Source: Oscillospiraceae bacterium (GTDB lineage: Bacteria; Bacillota; Clostridia; Oscillospirales; Oscillospiraceae). Taken from it: a DNA stretch of 5,701 bases. Shown one piece after another: positions 1 to 5,512 of this stretch. The notes beneath the pieces were generated by a model. It saw nothing but the letters and a program-made list of their open reading frames with translations. It ran no database searches and had not been told where the DNA came from. Both the position numbers and the translations under genes were made by a program. Positions within the stretch are counted from its first letter, which is position 1. Every line of letters starts with the position of its first letter. The DNA lies in NCBI GenBank assembly GCA_029065305.1, contig JAIEIQ010000222.1, forward strand, positions 1 to 5,701, in the 5' to 3' direction.

Positions 1-441
1 GCCGACGACACCGCCGATCGCGCCGAAAATATTCTGTGCCACCTCCAGCGCCGCCCCCAGCTTCTCCCCGAAGAAGACTAAAATGGCGTCGACAGCGTTC
101 CGAAACCACTCGCATTTGTTGTAGAGCAGCACCAGCGCCGCGATGAGCGCGATGATCCCAATGACCACCCATGTCGCCGGATTGGCCAGCAGAGCCGCGC
201 CGAAGCTCTTCACAGTGGCTATGAGGGGTACAAGGGCCCCCTTCGCCAACAGGAACCCGCTCTTGAGGAGCCGGAAAGCGGAGAACGCCTTGGTAACCGC
301 AAGACCTACGCCGGAGACAACCGTGATGACAGTGCCTGCCACCGTGAGGAACCCGCCGATGCCCAGCACAATGAGCATAATCACCCGGACCAGCTCCTGG
401 TTCTCCTCGATCCAGGAGGCGACCTTGGTGAGCACCTGTTC

Positions 442-444
442 TCA
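442..444 (-). other. In-frame TGA, codon 374 of the tape measure
   Basis: The codons read GGC AAG TGA GAA CAG GTG, and the frame continues as EQVLTKVASWIEENQ. A single-base change from a Gly (GGA) or Arg codon would produce it. Confidence 0.85.
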
Positions 445-999
445 CTTGCCCATAAGCTCATTGACCGTGGGCAGCAGAGAGCCGCCGATGGACTCTGTCA
501 CATTGTGGATGCGCTGGCGCAGCCGGTCAAAGCGCTCCGGCTCGGTCTCCTGAATGGCGGAGGCCATCTTCTCAGCGGCCTGCGTGCCCTGCCCCATGGC
601 GTCGTAGAGGCTGAGGATGTTGCCCTGCAGATCCCCTGTCTTGGAGTAGAGCAGGTCGATAAGGGCCACGGCCTCTGTGTCTCCAAAAGCCTTTTGGAGC
701 TCCATCTTCTCAGCGGCGTCCATGGTCTCGCCAAATTTGCCCCGCAGCTGGTCAAGAATCTCCGGCATGGACAGGAGCTGATCGTTGGCGTCCAGGAAGG
801 AGAGGCCCAGGGCCTCGCCGCCCTTCGCCGCCGAGCGGAGGAAGGCTTTGTATTTGGTACCGGCCTCCGCTCCGCCCATGGTGGCCTGGAGCATCCCCAG
901 GATTGCTAGCTGCTCCTCCAGCGGGACGTTGGCCGTGGTGGCCGAGGCCCCCAGACTCTGGATGCTCTGGGCCATACCGGAACCGGAGGTCTTGAAGGC

Positions 1000-1002
1000 T
1001 CA
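1000..1002 (-). other. In-frame TGA, codon 188 of the tape measure
   Basis: The codons read GAG AGC GTC TGA GCC TTC AAG, so the coding sequence resumes immediately as AFKTSGSGMAQ in the same frame. A single-base change from an Arg codon (CGA or AGA) would produce it. Confidence 0.85.
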
Positions 1003-1563
1003 GACGCTCTCGGCGATCCCTGCTGAGAACATCTCCCCGAATTGGATATCGGAGAGATCGTCATAATAGTTCTTGTAGATGCCGTAGCCTGCGGCGAACA
1101 GCGAGGTCATCTCCGCTGCCGTCGCTTTGGTAGCCTTGGCGGTCAGCGCCGCCAGGCCGGTGAACTTCGCCACGCCCTCATCGGAGAGGGAGGAGATGCC
1201 GCTCTTGATGTCGTAGGCCGCGCTGATGAAGTCGGCCTTTGTGGTGCCGCTCCACTGGTCGGAGAAGCTGCGGGCCGCGCTCTCCAGCGCGTCCAGGTCC
1301 GTCACGCCCAGAGAAGCCAGCTCCCCCAGGGCCCGGCGGGTCTCGAAGGTGGCCTCCACCGGGGCCAGCACCGCGCCGGTGATCTGTGTTCCCGCCGCCT
1401 GCATGGCGGTCCCCGCCTTGGCGATCCCTCCGAGGGTCTGCCCCATCCCGTCCAGCTTGGAGACGTTCGCTCCCACCTTGGAGGCGATGCCCGCCATAGG
1501 GCCGGAGAGGTTGTCGATCATGTTCATGACCAGGGACAGCTTGAAAACAGATTCTAAGCTCAT
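1000..1563 (-). CDS. N-terminal tape measure fragment, the only part with its own start signal
   Basis: If the TGA at 1000-1002 is real and not read through, the product is this 187-residue piece, ending GEMFSAGIAESV. It lacks the conserved core and the hydrophobic segments and would not be expected to support tail assembly. The next in-frame ATG (973-975) has no Shine-Dalgarno, so the middle part is probably not translated independently. Confidence 0.6.
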   Translation of the reverse strand: MSLESVFKLSLVMNMIDNLSGPMAGIASKVGANVSKLDGMGQTLGGIAKAGTAMQAAGTQITGAVLAPVEATFETRRALGELASLGVTDLDALESAARSFSDQWSGTTKADFISAAYDIKSGISSLSDEGVAKFTGLAALTAKATKATAAEMTSLFAAGYGIYKNYYDDLSDIQFGEMFSAGIAESV

Positions 1564-1577
1564 ACCGCTCCCACCTC

Positions 1578-2149
1578 CTATTCTGGGAGCACCTTGACGA
1601 TCGCCCGGGCGAGGATGTCCTCCTCCAGCTCCTGGACCACCCTGGCCTTGGCCACATAGTCCAGGAATACGCCGAGATCGTCCAGCCGTTCGGGGTCAAA
1701 ATTCTCTAAGAGAGGCGGGGGAAGGAAGCGGTAGATCTCCAGGAGCCCGCGCTCCACGAGGCTCTCCCGAACCCCCGCGACCCGCTCCCTTAGAGCCGCT
1801 TCAAATTTGCGGTGTCGGTGAGGCCCCGGATCTCCGTGAGCTTGTTGCCAACCGTGATGCCCACGCCGGGATACTCCTCCATGTCGGCCACCAGCCGCTC
1901 CCGGTCCTCCTCCGCCACGGCGTCCAGCAGGAAAACCCGGCTGGCCTTGGTGATGCCGGTCTTGGCCGCTGTCTTCACATACCGGTCGTAGCTGGCGATG
2001 CTGGGCCGCTTGAACCGGTAAGTAAACTCCTGCTCCTGTTCGTCGTCGATAGGGACGGTGATCCCCACCCGGTAGACTTTTCCGTATTTTGTCTTCAGCT
2101 CCTCATCGCTGGCCATCCTGGCCATGGGGCTGCTATTCTGCTCGCTCAT
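1578..2149 (-). CDS. Tail assembly chaperone, long -1 frameshift form
   Basis: This is the predicted fusion product: frame 0 through the TTG codon at 1804-1802 (116 residues), then the -1 frame from GAA (1802-1800) for 74 residues to TAG (1578-1580), giving about 190 residues. The extension contains SLVERGLLEIYRFLPPPLLE and ERLDDLGVFLDYVAKARVV, an acidic, helical, protein-like sequence. It has no convincing start of its own: the first candidate GTG lacks a spaced ribosome site. Long tail phages commonly make a short and a long chaperone by a frameshift just before the tape measure gene, and this gene pair sits exactly there. The small end of this frame lies 14 nt before the tape measure ATG. 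The fusion is inferred from layout and slippery site, not shown by experiment. Confidence 0.75.
1790..2149 (-). CDS. Tail assembly chaperone, short (frame-0) form, Mu gp41 position
   Basis: This 119-residue protein is the N-terminal form of the tail assembly chaperone, which binds the tape measure and helps the tube polymerise around it; it is not expected in the virion. It has a polar N-terminus, VGITVPIDDEQEQEFTYRFKRP (split around residues 28-49) and IASYDRYVKTA, which resembles the chaperone-type protein of Firmicute Mu-like prophages. It ends TANLKRL before TAA. I chose the ATG at 2147-2149 because GGAGG (2158-2162) lies 8 nt upstream. An ATG at 2162-2164 is part of that ribosome site and has none of its own, and the ATG at 2153-2155 is too close. 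Its position directly before the tape measure, and the frameshift site at its end, identify the role better than the sequence alone. Confidence 0.85.
   Translation of the reverse strand: MSEQNSSPMARMASDEELKTKYGKVYRVGITVPIDDEQEQEFTYRFKRPSIASYDRYVKTAAKTGITKASRVFLLDAVAEEDRERLVADMEEYPGVGITVGNKLTEIRGLTDTANLKRL
1802..1808 (-). promoter_or_regulatory. -1 programmed ribosomal frameshift slippery heptamer A AAT TTG
   Basis: On the minus strand the heptamer reads A AAT TTG in frame 0 (AAT at 1807-1805, TTG at 1804-1802), an exact X XXY YYZ site. After a -1 slip the tRNAs re-pair on AAA and TTT, and the next codon is GAA in the downstream open frame. It lies four codons before the frame-0 TAA. A weak GCTC/GAGC hairpin just downstream is possible, but I cannot show a strong stimulatory structure by eye. 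Confidence 0.75.
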
Positions 2150-2157
2150 ATTCATTA

Positions 2158-2162
2158 CCTCC
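2158..2162 (-). promoter_or_regulatory. Shine-Dalgarno that fixes the chaperone start
   Basis: GGAGG sits 8 nt before the ATG at 2147-2149 and overlaps an earlier in-frame ATG (2162-2164), so it excludes that ATG as the main start. Confidence 0.75.
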
Positions 2163-2185
2163 ATAAATTATTTGGGGAACGCCGC

Positions 2186-2623
2186 TCAGACCGGCTCCAG
2201 GCCGTCTGTGATAATACCGCCGACAATCATCATGTCGATGTCCACCGTCAGCTTCTTGTCGCCCTGAGCAGCCTTGTGGCTGCGCTTGGTGAATTTGACC
2301 CGCTTCAGCTCATCAATATGGGTGCTCTCCCCCTCGTTGGCATAGGAGACTACGATGGAGGGGACCTCCACCTTGTAGAAGGGGACACCCTTGGCCCGGC
2401 ACCATGCCAGGAAGTCGTCGTAGTCGTCCCGGAGCAGGGTGAGCTTCCCGGAGGATTTGTAGTTGCCGGTGCCGTAGCCTCTGGGTTTGCCGCCCACGCC
2501 GTAGGCCTCCTCCATCTCCTGCTCGTCATCATAGCTGACCTCCTGGACTACCAGCGCCAGCCCGGGGAGCTTGACGTCCACATCGCCCCAGTCGTAGGCT
2601 TTGCCGTTTACCTTTAAGCTCAT
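2186..2623 (-). CDS. Phage tail tube protein (Mu gpM-like)
   Basis: This 145-residue protein is the inner tail tube subunit, which stacks inside the sheath to form the DNA conduit. It starts MSLKVNGKAYDWGDVDVKLPG, giving the short beta strands expected of a tube protein. It continues with VQEVSYDDEQEMEEAYG (about residues 27-43), a GYGTGNYKSSGKLTLLRDD loop-strand (about 49-67), VSYANEG, and a final KFTKRSHKAAQGDKKLTV strand. The 'PRGYGTGNYKSSGKLTL' block is typical of Firmicute Mu-like tube proteins. The ATG is preceded by AGGAGG with a 10-nt spacer, 17 nt after the sheath stop. Tube next to sheath is the universal contractile-tail order. The gene is complete and shows no damage, unlike its neighbour the sheath. 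Confidence 0.9.
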   Translation of the reverse strand: MSLKVNGKAYDWGDVDVKLPGLALVVQEVSYDDEQEMEEAYGVGGKPRGYGTGNYKSSGKLTLLRDDYDDFLAWCRAKGVPFYKVEVPSIVVSYANEGESTHIDELKRVKFTKRSHKAAQGDKKLTVDIDMMIVGGIITDGLEPV

Positions 2624-2640
2624 CGCCTTTTATCCTCCTC

Positions 2641-3795
2641 TCACGTGCTGACAGGGGCCCGGCCCAGATCAATGGACACTTCCCGGATGTAGCCCCGGGA
2701 CAGGTAGCGGAGCTTGATCCGCATGGTTTCGTCCTCCAGGAAGGTCTTCTCATGACCGTCCAGGACGGTGATCTCATAGGAGCTGAGCTCCTTGCTTTCT
2801 ACCATTCGGTCCAGGGGCGCGGCAATAAACTTTGCCCGGGTTTCCAGTTCTCCCTGGATGTTCTCCAGGTCGATATCGTCATTTTTGAACTGGAGAGCCG
2901 TTTTCCGGACCTCGCGGATGATCTTGTTGCGGACCCGCACATCCTCGGCGTAGCGGTAATCGCTGCCGTCGGGACACATCATCTTCGTGTGATAGACATA
3001 GCGGTCGTCCAGACCGTCATACTCCCGGACCGTCAAATAGCCCGCGTTGTCCAGAAGTTCAATGATCGTGCTGTCATACCCCTCCGGGAGCAGCTTGAGC
3101 AGCCGGTTTTGGGGGAAGCCATAGCCTGCCTCAATCCTGGTCTTGCCAATAGACTCCTGTACCGGGGCCATTGCGTAGCGGCCCGACACCAGTCCGGCCA
3201 GATTGACCGCCTGAGTGGTGCCGTCCAGCCGGACCAGCTGCCCCCAGGCTGCGCAGACCTGAATATTGGAATTGCGGACCTTCCGCCGGTCCGCCTCCAT
3301 CTGGAAGGCCCAGTCGTGGAGGTCTGCTTCCGCAGCAGGAGGTGCCGCCTCCAGCAGAACAAAGGCCGGTTTGTGGTATGTATCCATAAGCTCCCGCTGA
3401 GATTCACTCATTGCCTGCCAGAGGGGGAGGCCGCTCTCCCCGACAATGTGAATGAACTCAAAAGCCTGAGAAAATGCCTTGAGTTTGTCTGCTACCGCCA
3501 GGACGTCTCCATTGGTCATAGCCGGGGCGGTGCTGCTGAAGGTGAATGTGCGGCGGTGTTGAGACCGCCTTGGGCTGTCATCTGAATGACCGCCTGGAAG
3601 GCGTTGGTGGGAGCGCCGCTCACCGTAAGGGTACCGCCGCCCTTCCCGGTCTTCTCTACCCCGCTCAGAGTGCCCGCCGTGGTGGGCCGTCACCGGGAAA
3701 CAGAAGATCCAGCCAGCACCGCCCTGTACGGCGTCCATAGCGGCGGCGAAGCCCAACGGGCCGTCCGATACCATTGTCTTTACATCTCTCAGCAC
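2641..3795 (-). CDS. Contractile tail sheath protein (Mu gpL-like, DUF2586 type), probably damaged
   Basis: The tail sheath subunit polymerises around the tail tube and contracts to drive it through the cell envelope. The open frame encodes 384 residues, from a GTG (3793-3795) behind GGGAGG with about a 10-nt spacer, overlapping the previous stop. From about residue 86 onward it is family-like: TFSSTAPAMTNGDV, then AFEFIHIVGESGLPLWQAM, an NLAGLVSGRYA core, EYDGLDDRYVYHTKMM, and GSDYRYAEDVRVRNKI near the C-terminus. Residues about 38-83 are out of frame. At 3684-3686 there appears to be one C too many, and the neighbouring frame (3683-3549) reads as a natural 45-residue segment with GKGGGTLTVSGAPTNAF. 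The original frame returns near 3547-3551. From memory the family is nearer 470 residues, so blocks also seem missing. The encoded protein is unlikely to fold normally if the sequence is correct. Confidence 0.85.
   Translation of the reverse strand: MLRDVKTMVSDGPLGFAAAMDAVQGGAGWIFCFPVTAHHGGHSERGREDREGRRYPYGERRSHQRLPGGHSDDSPRRSQHRRTFTFSSTAPAMTNGDVLAVADKLKAFSQAFEFIHIVGESGLPLWQAMSESQRELMDTYHKPAFVLLEAAPPAAEADLHDWAFQMEADRRKVRNSNIQVCAAWGQLVRLDGTTQAVNLAGLVSGRYAMAPVQESIGKTRIEAGYGFPQNRLLKLLPEGYDSTIIELLDNAGYLTVREYDGLDDRYVYHTKMMCPDGSDYRYAEDVRVRNKIIREVRKTALQFKNDDIDLENIQGELETRAKFIAAPLDRMVESKELSSYEITVLDGHEKTFLEDETMRIKLRYLSRGYIREVSIDLGRAPVST
3547..3686 (-). other. Out-of-frame segment in the sheath gene bounded by two compensating frame breaks
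   Basis: In the sheath frame this stretch reads as an Arg/His/Gly-rich string (for example HHGGHSERGREDREGRR) unlike any sheath. In the adjacent frame, 3683-3549 reads TTAGTLSGVEKTG, then GGGTLTVSGAPTNAF, then AVIQMTAQGGLNTAA, which is the expected Thr/Gly-rich beta domain. The upstream break fits one extra C in the CCC run at 3684-3686. The downstream break fits loss of one base, or gain of two, around 3547-3551. The net frame is restored, so the ORF stays open. Confidence 0.75.
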
Positions 3796-4031
3796 TGCTT
3801 CTGAACCTCCCTTCCTCTGTATCCCCCCATGGGGGCACTGGCAAAGCTGTCCACTGCCTGGAGGAACGCCGCCTCTGTCATAACCCTGCCGGGCCTCCAG
3901 CCGTTGGCGGCGCACACCCCCGCGAAAATGGGCCCCTTGACCCTGTGCAGCTCCCGAAGCACCTCTATGGTCTGGAGCGGAGGGCTCTGGTCTTCAGGCG
4001 CTGCCTCCGGCCTGTTTGTTTTGCTGGCCAT
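3789..4031 (-). CDS. Small conserved phage protein at the Mu gp38 position, function unknown
   Basis: This is an 80-residue protein. It has a charged, Pro-rich, probably disordered start (residues 1-20), a helix with TIEVLRELHRVKGPIF (about 21-36), then AGVCAANGWRPGRVMTE and a short C-terminal helix (AFLQAVDSFASAPMGG). The 'AGVCAAxGWRPGR..TE' block looks like a small-domain core also seen in the short protein before the sheath in other Firmicute Mu-like prophages, but I know no function for it. The ATG at 4029-4031 has AGGAG 9 nt upstream (within 4041-4045). The start lies inside the preceding gene, a 38-nt overlap in another frame. The 3' end overlaps the sheath gene by 7 nt (GTGCTGA), suggesting coupled translation. 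A 20-residue upstream extension in frame is possible but lacks such a site. Confidence 0.7.
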   Translation of the reverse strand: MASKTNRPEAAPEDQSPPLQTIEVLRELHRVKGPIFAGVCAANGWRPGRVMTEAAFLQAVDSFASAPMGGYRGREVQKQC

Positions 4032-4539
4032 CTGCGAATTCTCCTTTCTCATTTTCGATGTCCACGATCTCCACCTGGGACAGCGGCGCAAAGCCGGTAT
4101 CCCGGTAAATGCCGCCGCTGAAGGTGACGCCTATCTGGACGGCAACCTGGGCTTTGAGAATAGAGTCATCCCTGTCAACCCAATCTGCCCCGTCAATGGT
4201 GATGGGAACAAAGTTCCCGTTTACATAGATACCCGGCTCCAAAGCCGCAACGAAGCTCTCCAGCAGCGCCTCCGTCTGGTCGTCGCTGTAGCCGCCGATG
4301 ATCACCGTAAAGGTGAGACTTCGCTGGAAGACCTTCCGCCGCTTGCGCTGCGCCCCCTGTTCATCCTGAAATAGCTTTTTGGAGCCGTCGCGGACGTAGG
4401 TCTCCCGCTCAAAGAGAACCGCGCCCACATGGGACTCCAGGCTCTTCTCCAGGGACTTCCTTGTGGTGTAGGGATTTGATTTGAGGCCCGCCTCCCGGAA
4501 CTTGTCCAGGAGATATTGTTTTGCTTCTGTATAGAGCAT
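3994..4539 (-). CDS. Putative neck/tail-terminator protein at the Mu gp37 position
   Basis: This encodes a 181-residue protein that I cannot assign firmly by motif. By position (between the morphogenesis protein and the sheath) it corresponds to Mu gp37 and may be the tail terminator or another neck component; that is inference. The sequence is a soluble alpha/beta protein: an N-terminal helix (TEAKQYLLDKFREAG), a basic QRKRRKVF patch near residues 64-71, a beta-rich middle with FTVIIGGYSDD, and DGADWVDRDDSILKAQVAV (about 117-135) followed by a VTFSGGIYRDTGF strand. The C-terminus is polar and Gln/Gly-rich. The ATG at 4537-4539 is preferred because AGAGG (4547-4551) is 7 nt upstream. A TTG two codons earlier (4543-4545) overlaps the preceding TGA but would leave almost no spacer. 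No frame break is seen. Confidence 0.7.
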   Translation of the reverse strand: MLYTEAKQYLLDKFREAGLKSNPYTTRKSLEKSLESHVGAVLFERETYVRDGSKKLFQDEQGAQRKRRKVFQRSLTFTVIIGGYSDDQTEALLESFVAALEPGIYVNGNFVPITIDGADWVDRDDSILKAQVAVQIGVTFSGGIYRDTGFAPLSQVEIVDIENEKGEFADGQQNKQAGGSA

Positions 4540-4541
4540 GG

Positions 4542-5033
4542 TCAATCCTCTCTTCCGATAAAGTCCTCCACAGCGGCCTTCAGCTCCTGCATATCCTCAT
4601 CCGACAGGCCCAGGAAGGGGCGGGCGGGAATAACAATGCGGACCTGCTTTTTGGAGATCCACTTCCCACCCACCTGAAACCGCAGAGCTTTCTTTCTGCG
4701 GGCCCGGATGGTCCGGCCCGGCTCACCGAACTGGTGGGTCGCGGCGTGTTTAACGTTGGTGCCCACCGCAAAGCCGCTCGCGTCAGATCTGGCCTGGATG
4801 GAATTGCGCAGCTGGGCGGTCTGGATGAGCGTGCGTCCGCCCTCCTGGCGTGCCCGGATGGAAGTCTTCCAGCGCCGCCCGTCCGGGTCCCGGCTCTGCT
4901 TGAAGCGCTCCAGCGTGGATTCTCGGACGCCTTCGGCCAGGGCGGCGTTGATCCTCTTCTTGTCGATTTCGGCAAAGCTCCGGATCCTCCGGAGCATGGC
5001 CCGGGTATCCCCCTCCAGGCGGATATCATACAT
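4542..5033 (-). CDS. Phage virion morphogenesis protein (Mu gpG / P2 gpS tail-completion family)
   Basis: This 163-residue protein belongs to the phage virion morphogenesis family (Mu gpG, P2 gpS), which acts late in assembly at the tail end or neck so that heads and tails join stably. Visible marks are a basic helical N-terminus, the RDPDGRRWK turn (about residues 48-56), TLIQTAQLRNSI (about 68-79), a GTNVKHAATHQFG segment (about 91-103) and the C-terminal IPARPFLGLSDEDMQEL. The combination 'L.xTGxLRxSI ... HQFG ... PARPFLGLS' is the family signature. The ATG at 5031-5033 follows a GAGGGGG purine run (5043-5049) with a 9-nt spacer and lies 3 nt after the gp36-like stop. Its TGA abuts the next gene. 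In Mu, gpG is encoded upstream of the capsid gene; here it lies downstream of gp36. Confidence 0.9.
   Translation of the reverse strand: MYDIRLEGDTRAMLRRIRSFAEIDKKRINAALAEGVRESTLERFKQSRDPDGRRWKTSIRARQEGGRTLIQTAQLRNSIQARSDASGFAVGTNVKHAATHQFGEPGRTIRARRKKALRFQVGGKWISKKQVRIVIPARPFLGLSDEDMQELKAAVEDFIGRED
4546..4551 (-). promoter_or_regulatory. Shine-Dalgarno that fixes the start of the gp37-position gene
   Basis: AGAGGA lies inside the end of the morphogenesis gene; its AGAGG core (4547-4551) is 7 nt before the ATG at 4537-4539. It directly abuts a TTG at 4543-4545, so the ATG is the likely start. Confidence 0.7.
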
Positions 5034-5036
5034 AGC

Positions 5037-5495
5037 TCACATCCCCCTCATCTGCCTGCGGCTGAACAGCCTGGGGCTTGCTTTAACGGTAAAGCCGATC
5101 GCTGCTGCACTGGCGGGATCGCTGTCAGCATCGGCCCCGATGGAGACCTTACCCTCCGCCACCAGTGTGAGGAACTTAACCGCCGCATTGTAACGGTTGA
5201 GATAGGTCTTCTGATCTGTCCCTTCATCGATGCCAATGCGGGAAAACAGGTTATAGACCGCGATATCCTTGGAAAATTTGTTGATAACTTTTGGGACAGG
5301 GGCGAGGGGGACGGCGTACCTCTTGGCGAGGTAGCCGTCAATCTCGCCGTCCGCGTCGGCGATCGCCGCTTCGATAATAGGGACGACCAGCTCCTCCCGC
5401 TTCGCGGGTTCCTCAATAAAGGTGTCCCCGATGATCGCGTTGAGGGCGTCCTCCTTAATCATCTCCCGGACCTCTCCACAGGCGCAGTAACTCAT
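5037..5495 (-). CDS. Mu gp36-like head-tail connector/adaptor protein (DUF1320 family)
   Basis: This 152-residue protein of the gp36/DUF1320 family is a small adaptor thought to sit at the head-tail junction of Mu-like virions. Family features visible are the N-terminal MSYC start, an acidic helical stretch around residues 40-52 (IEAAIADADGEIDGYLAKRY, about 41-60), then the PLAPVPKVI turn and a helix with DIAVYNLFSRIG (about 77-88). The motif 'AxxDAxxEIDGYLxxRYxxPL..VP' is typical. The ATG at 5493-5495 is preceded by AGGAGG about 6 nt upstream, which supports this start. The gene lies 17 nt after the capsid gene and stops (TGA) only 3 nt before the next start, so translation is probably coupled. 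Length is normal for the family and no damage is seen. Confidence 0.9.
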   Translation of the reverse strand: MSYCACGEVREMIKEDALNAIIGDTFIEEPAKREELVVPIIEAAIADADGEIDGYLAKRYAVPLAPVPKVINKFSKDIAVYNLFSRIGIDEGTDQKTYLNRYNAAVKFLTLVAEGKVSIGADADSDPASAAAIGFTVKASPRLFSRRQMRGM

Positions 5496-5512
5496 ACCGT
5501 CCCTCCTGTCCG

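Larger units (their letters stand above)
1..1563 (-). pseudogene. Tail tape measure protein (TP901/Mu type), interrupted by two in-frame TGA codons, C-terminus outside window
   Basis: The tape measure sets tail length and later leaves with the DNA. The frame starts at ATG 1561-1563, with AGGAGG 10 nt upstream, and runs in one frame to the left edge: 519 sense codons and two TGA codons. Residues 1-187 hold the N-terminal helices (FKLSLVMNMIDNLSG) and Ala/Thr-rich repeats. Residues 189-373 include TANVPLEEQLAILGMLQATM, GTKYKAFL and AVALIDLLYSKTGDLQGN, hallmarks of the TP901 tape-measure core. Residues 375-521 hold WIEENQELVRV, a hydrophobic stretch (about 394-424) and another (about 464-481, WVVIGIIALIAALVLLYN), typical membrane-like segments. 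TGA falls at 1000-1002 (codon 188) and 442-444 (codon 374), with family-like sequence unbroken on either side. This indicates nonsense mutations, or read errors, rather than separate genes. Confidence 0.88.

Noticed and set aside
442..975. Middle part of the tape measure as an independent gene
   Set aside because: The ATG at 973-975 has no Shine-Dalgarno, and the sequence upstream in the same frame continues the family match, so it is a fragment.
1042..1557. 171-codon plus-strand frame opposite the tape measure
   Set aside because: It is a Gly/Arg/His-rich translation opposite a strongly recognisable tape measure; it is a GC shadow.
1..1563. TGA reassigned to an amino acid (recoded phage)
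   Set aside because: At least seven genes here (capsid, gp36, gpG, gp37-position, gp38-position, sheath, tube) use TGA as their terminator, and Trp is encoded by TGG throughout, so reassignment is not credible.
1178..1699. 173-codon minus-strand frame spanning the chaperone extension and tape measure start
   Set aside because: It is in a third frame with an Arg/Gly/Trp-rich translation, and it conflicts with the -1 extension and tape measure frames, both of which read as real protein.
1740..1800. Strong stimulatory hairpin or pseudoknot after the slippery site
   Set aside because: Only short stems are visible by eye (GCTC/GAGC, and a more distant GAGCC/GGCTC), so I do not claim a structure without folding calculations.
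2752..3585. 277-codon open frame on the plus strand
   Set aside because: It is the antisense of the recognisable sheath C-terminal region, with a low-information translation and no neighbouring genes on that strand.
4537..4545. TTG start overlapping the gpG stop for the neck gene
   Set aside because: The ribosome site AGAGGA directly abuts the TTG, while the ATG two codons later has a 7-nt spacer.
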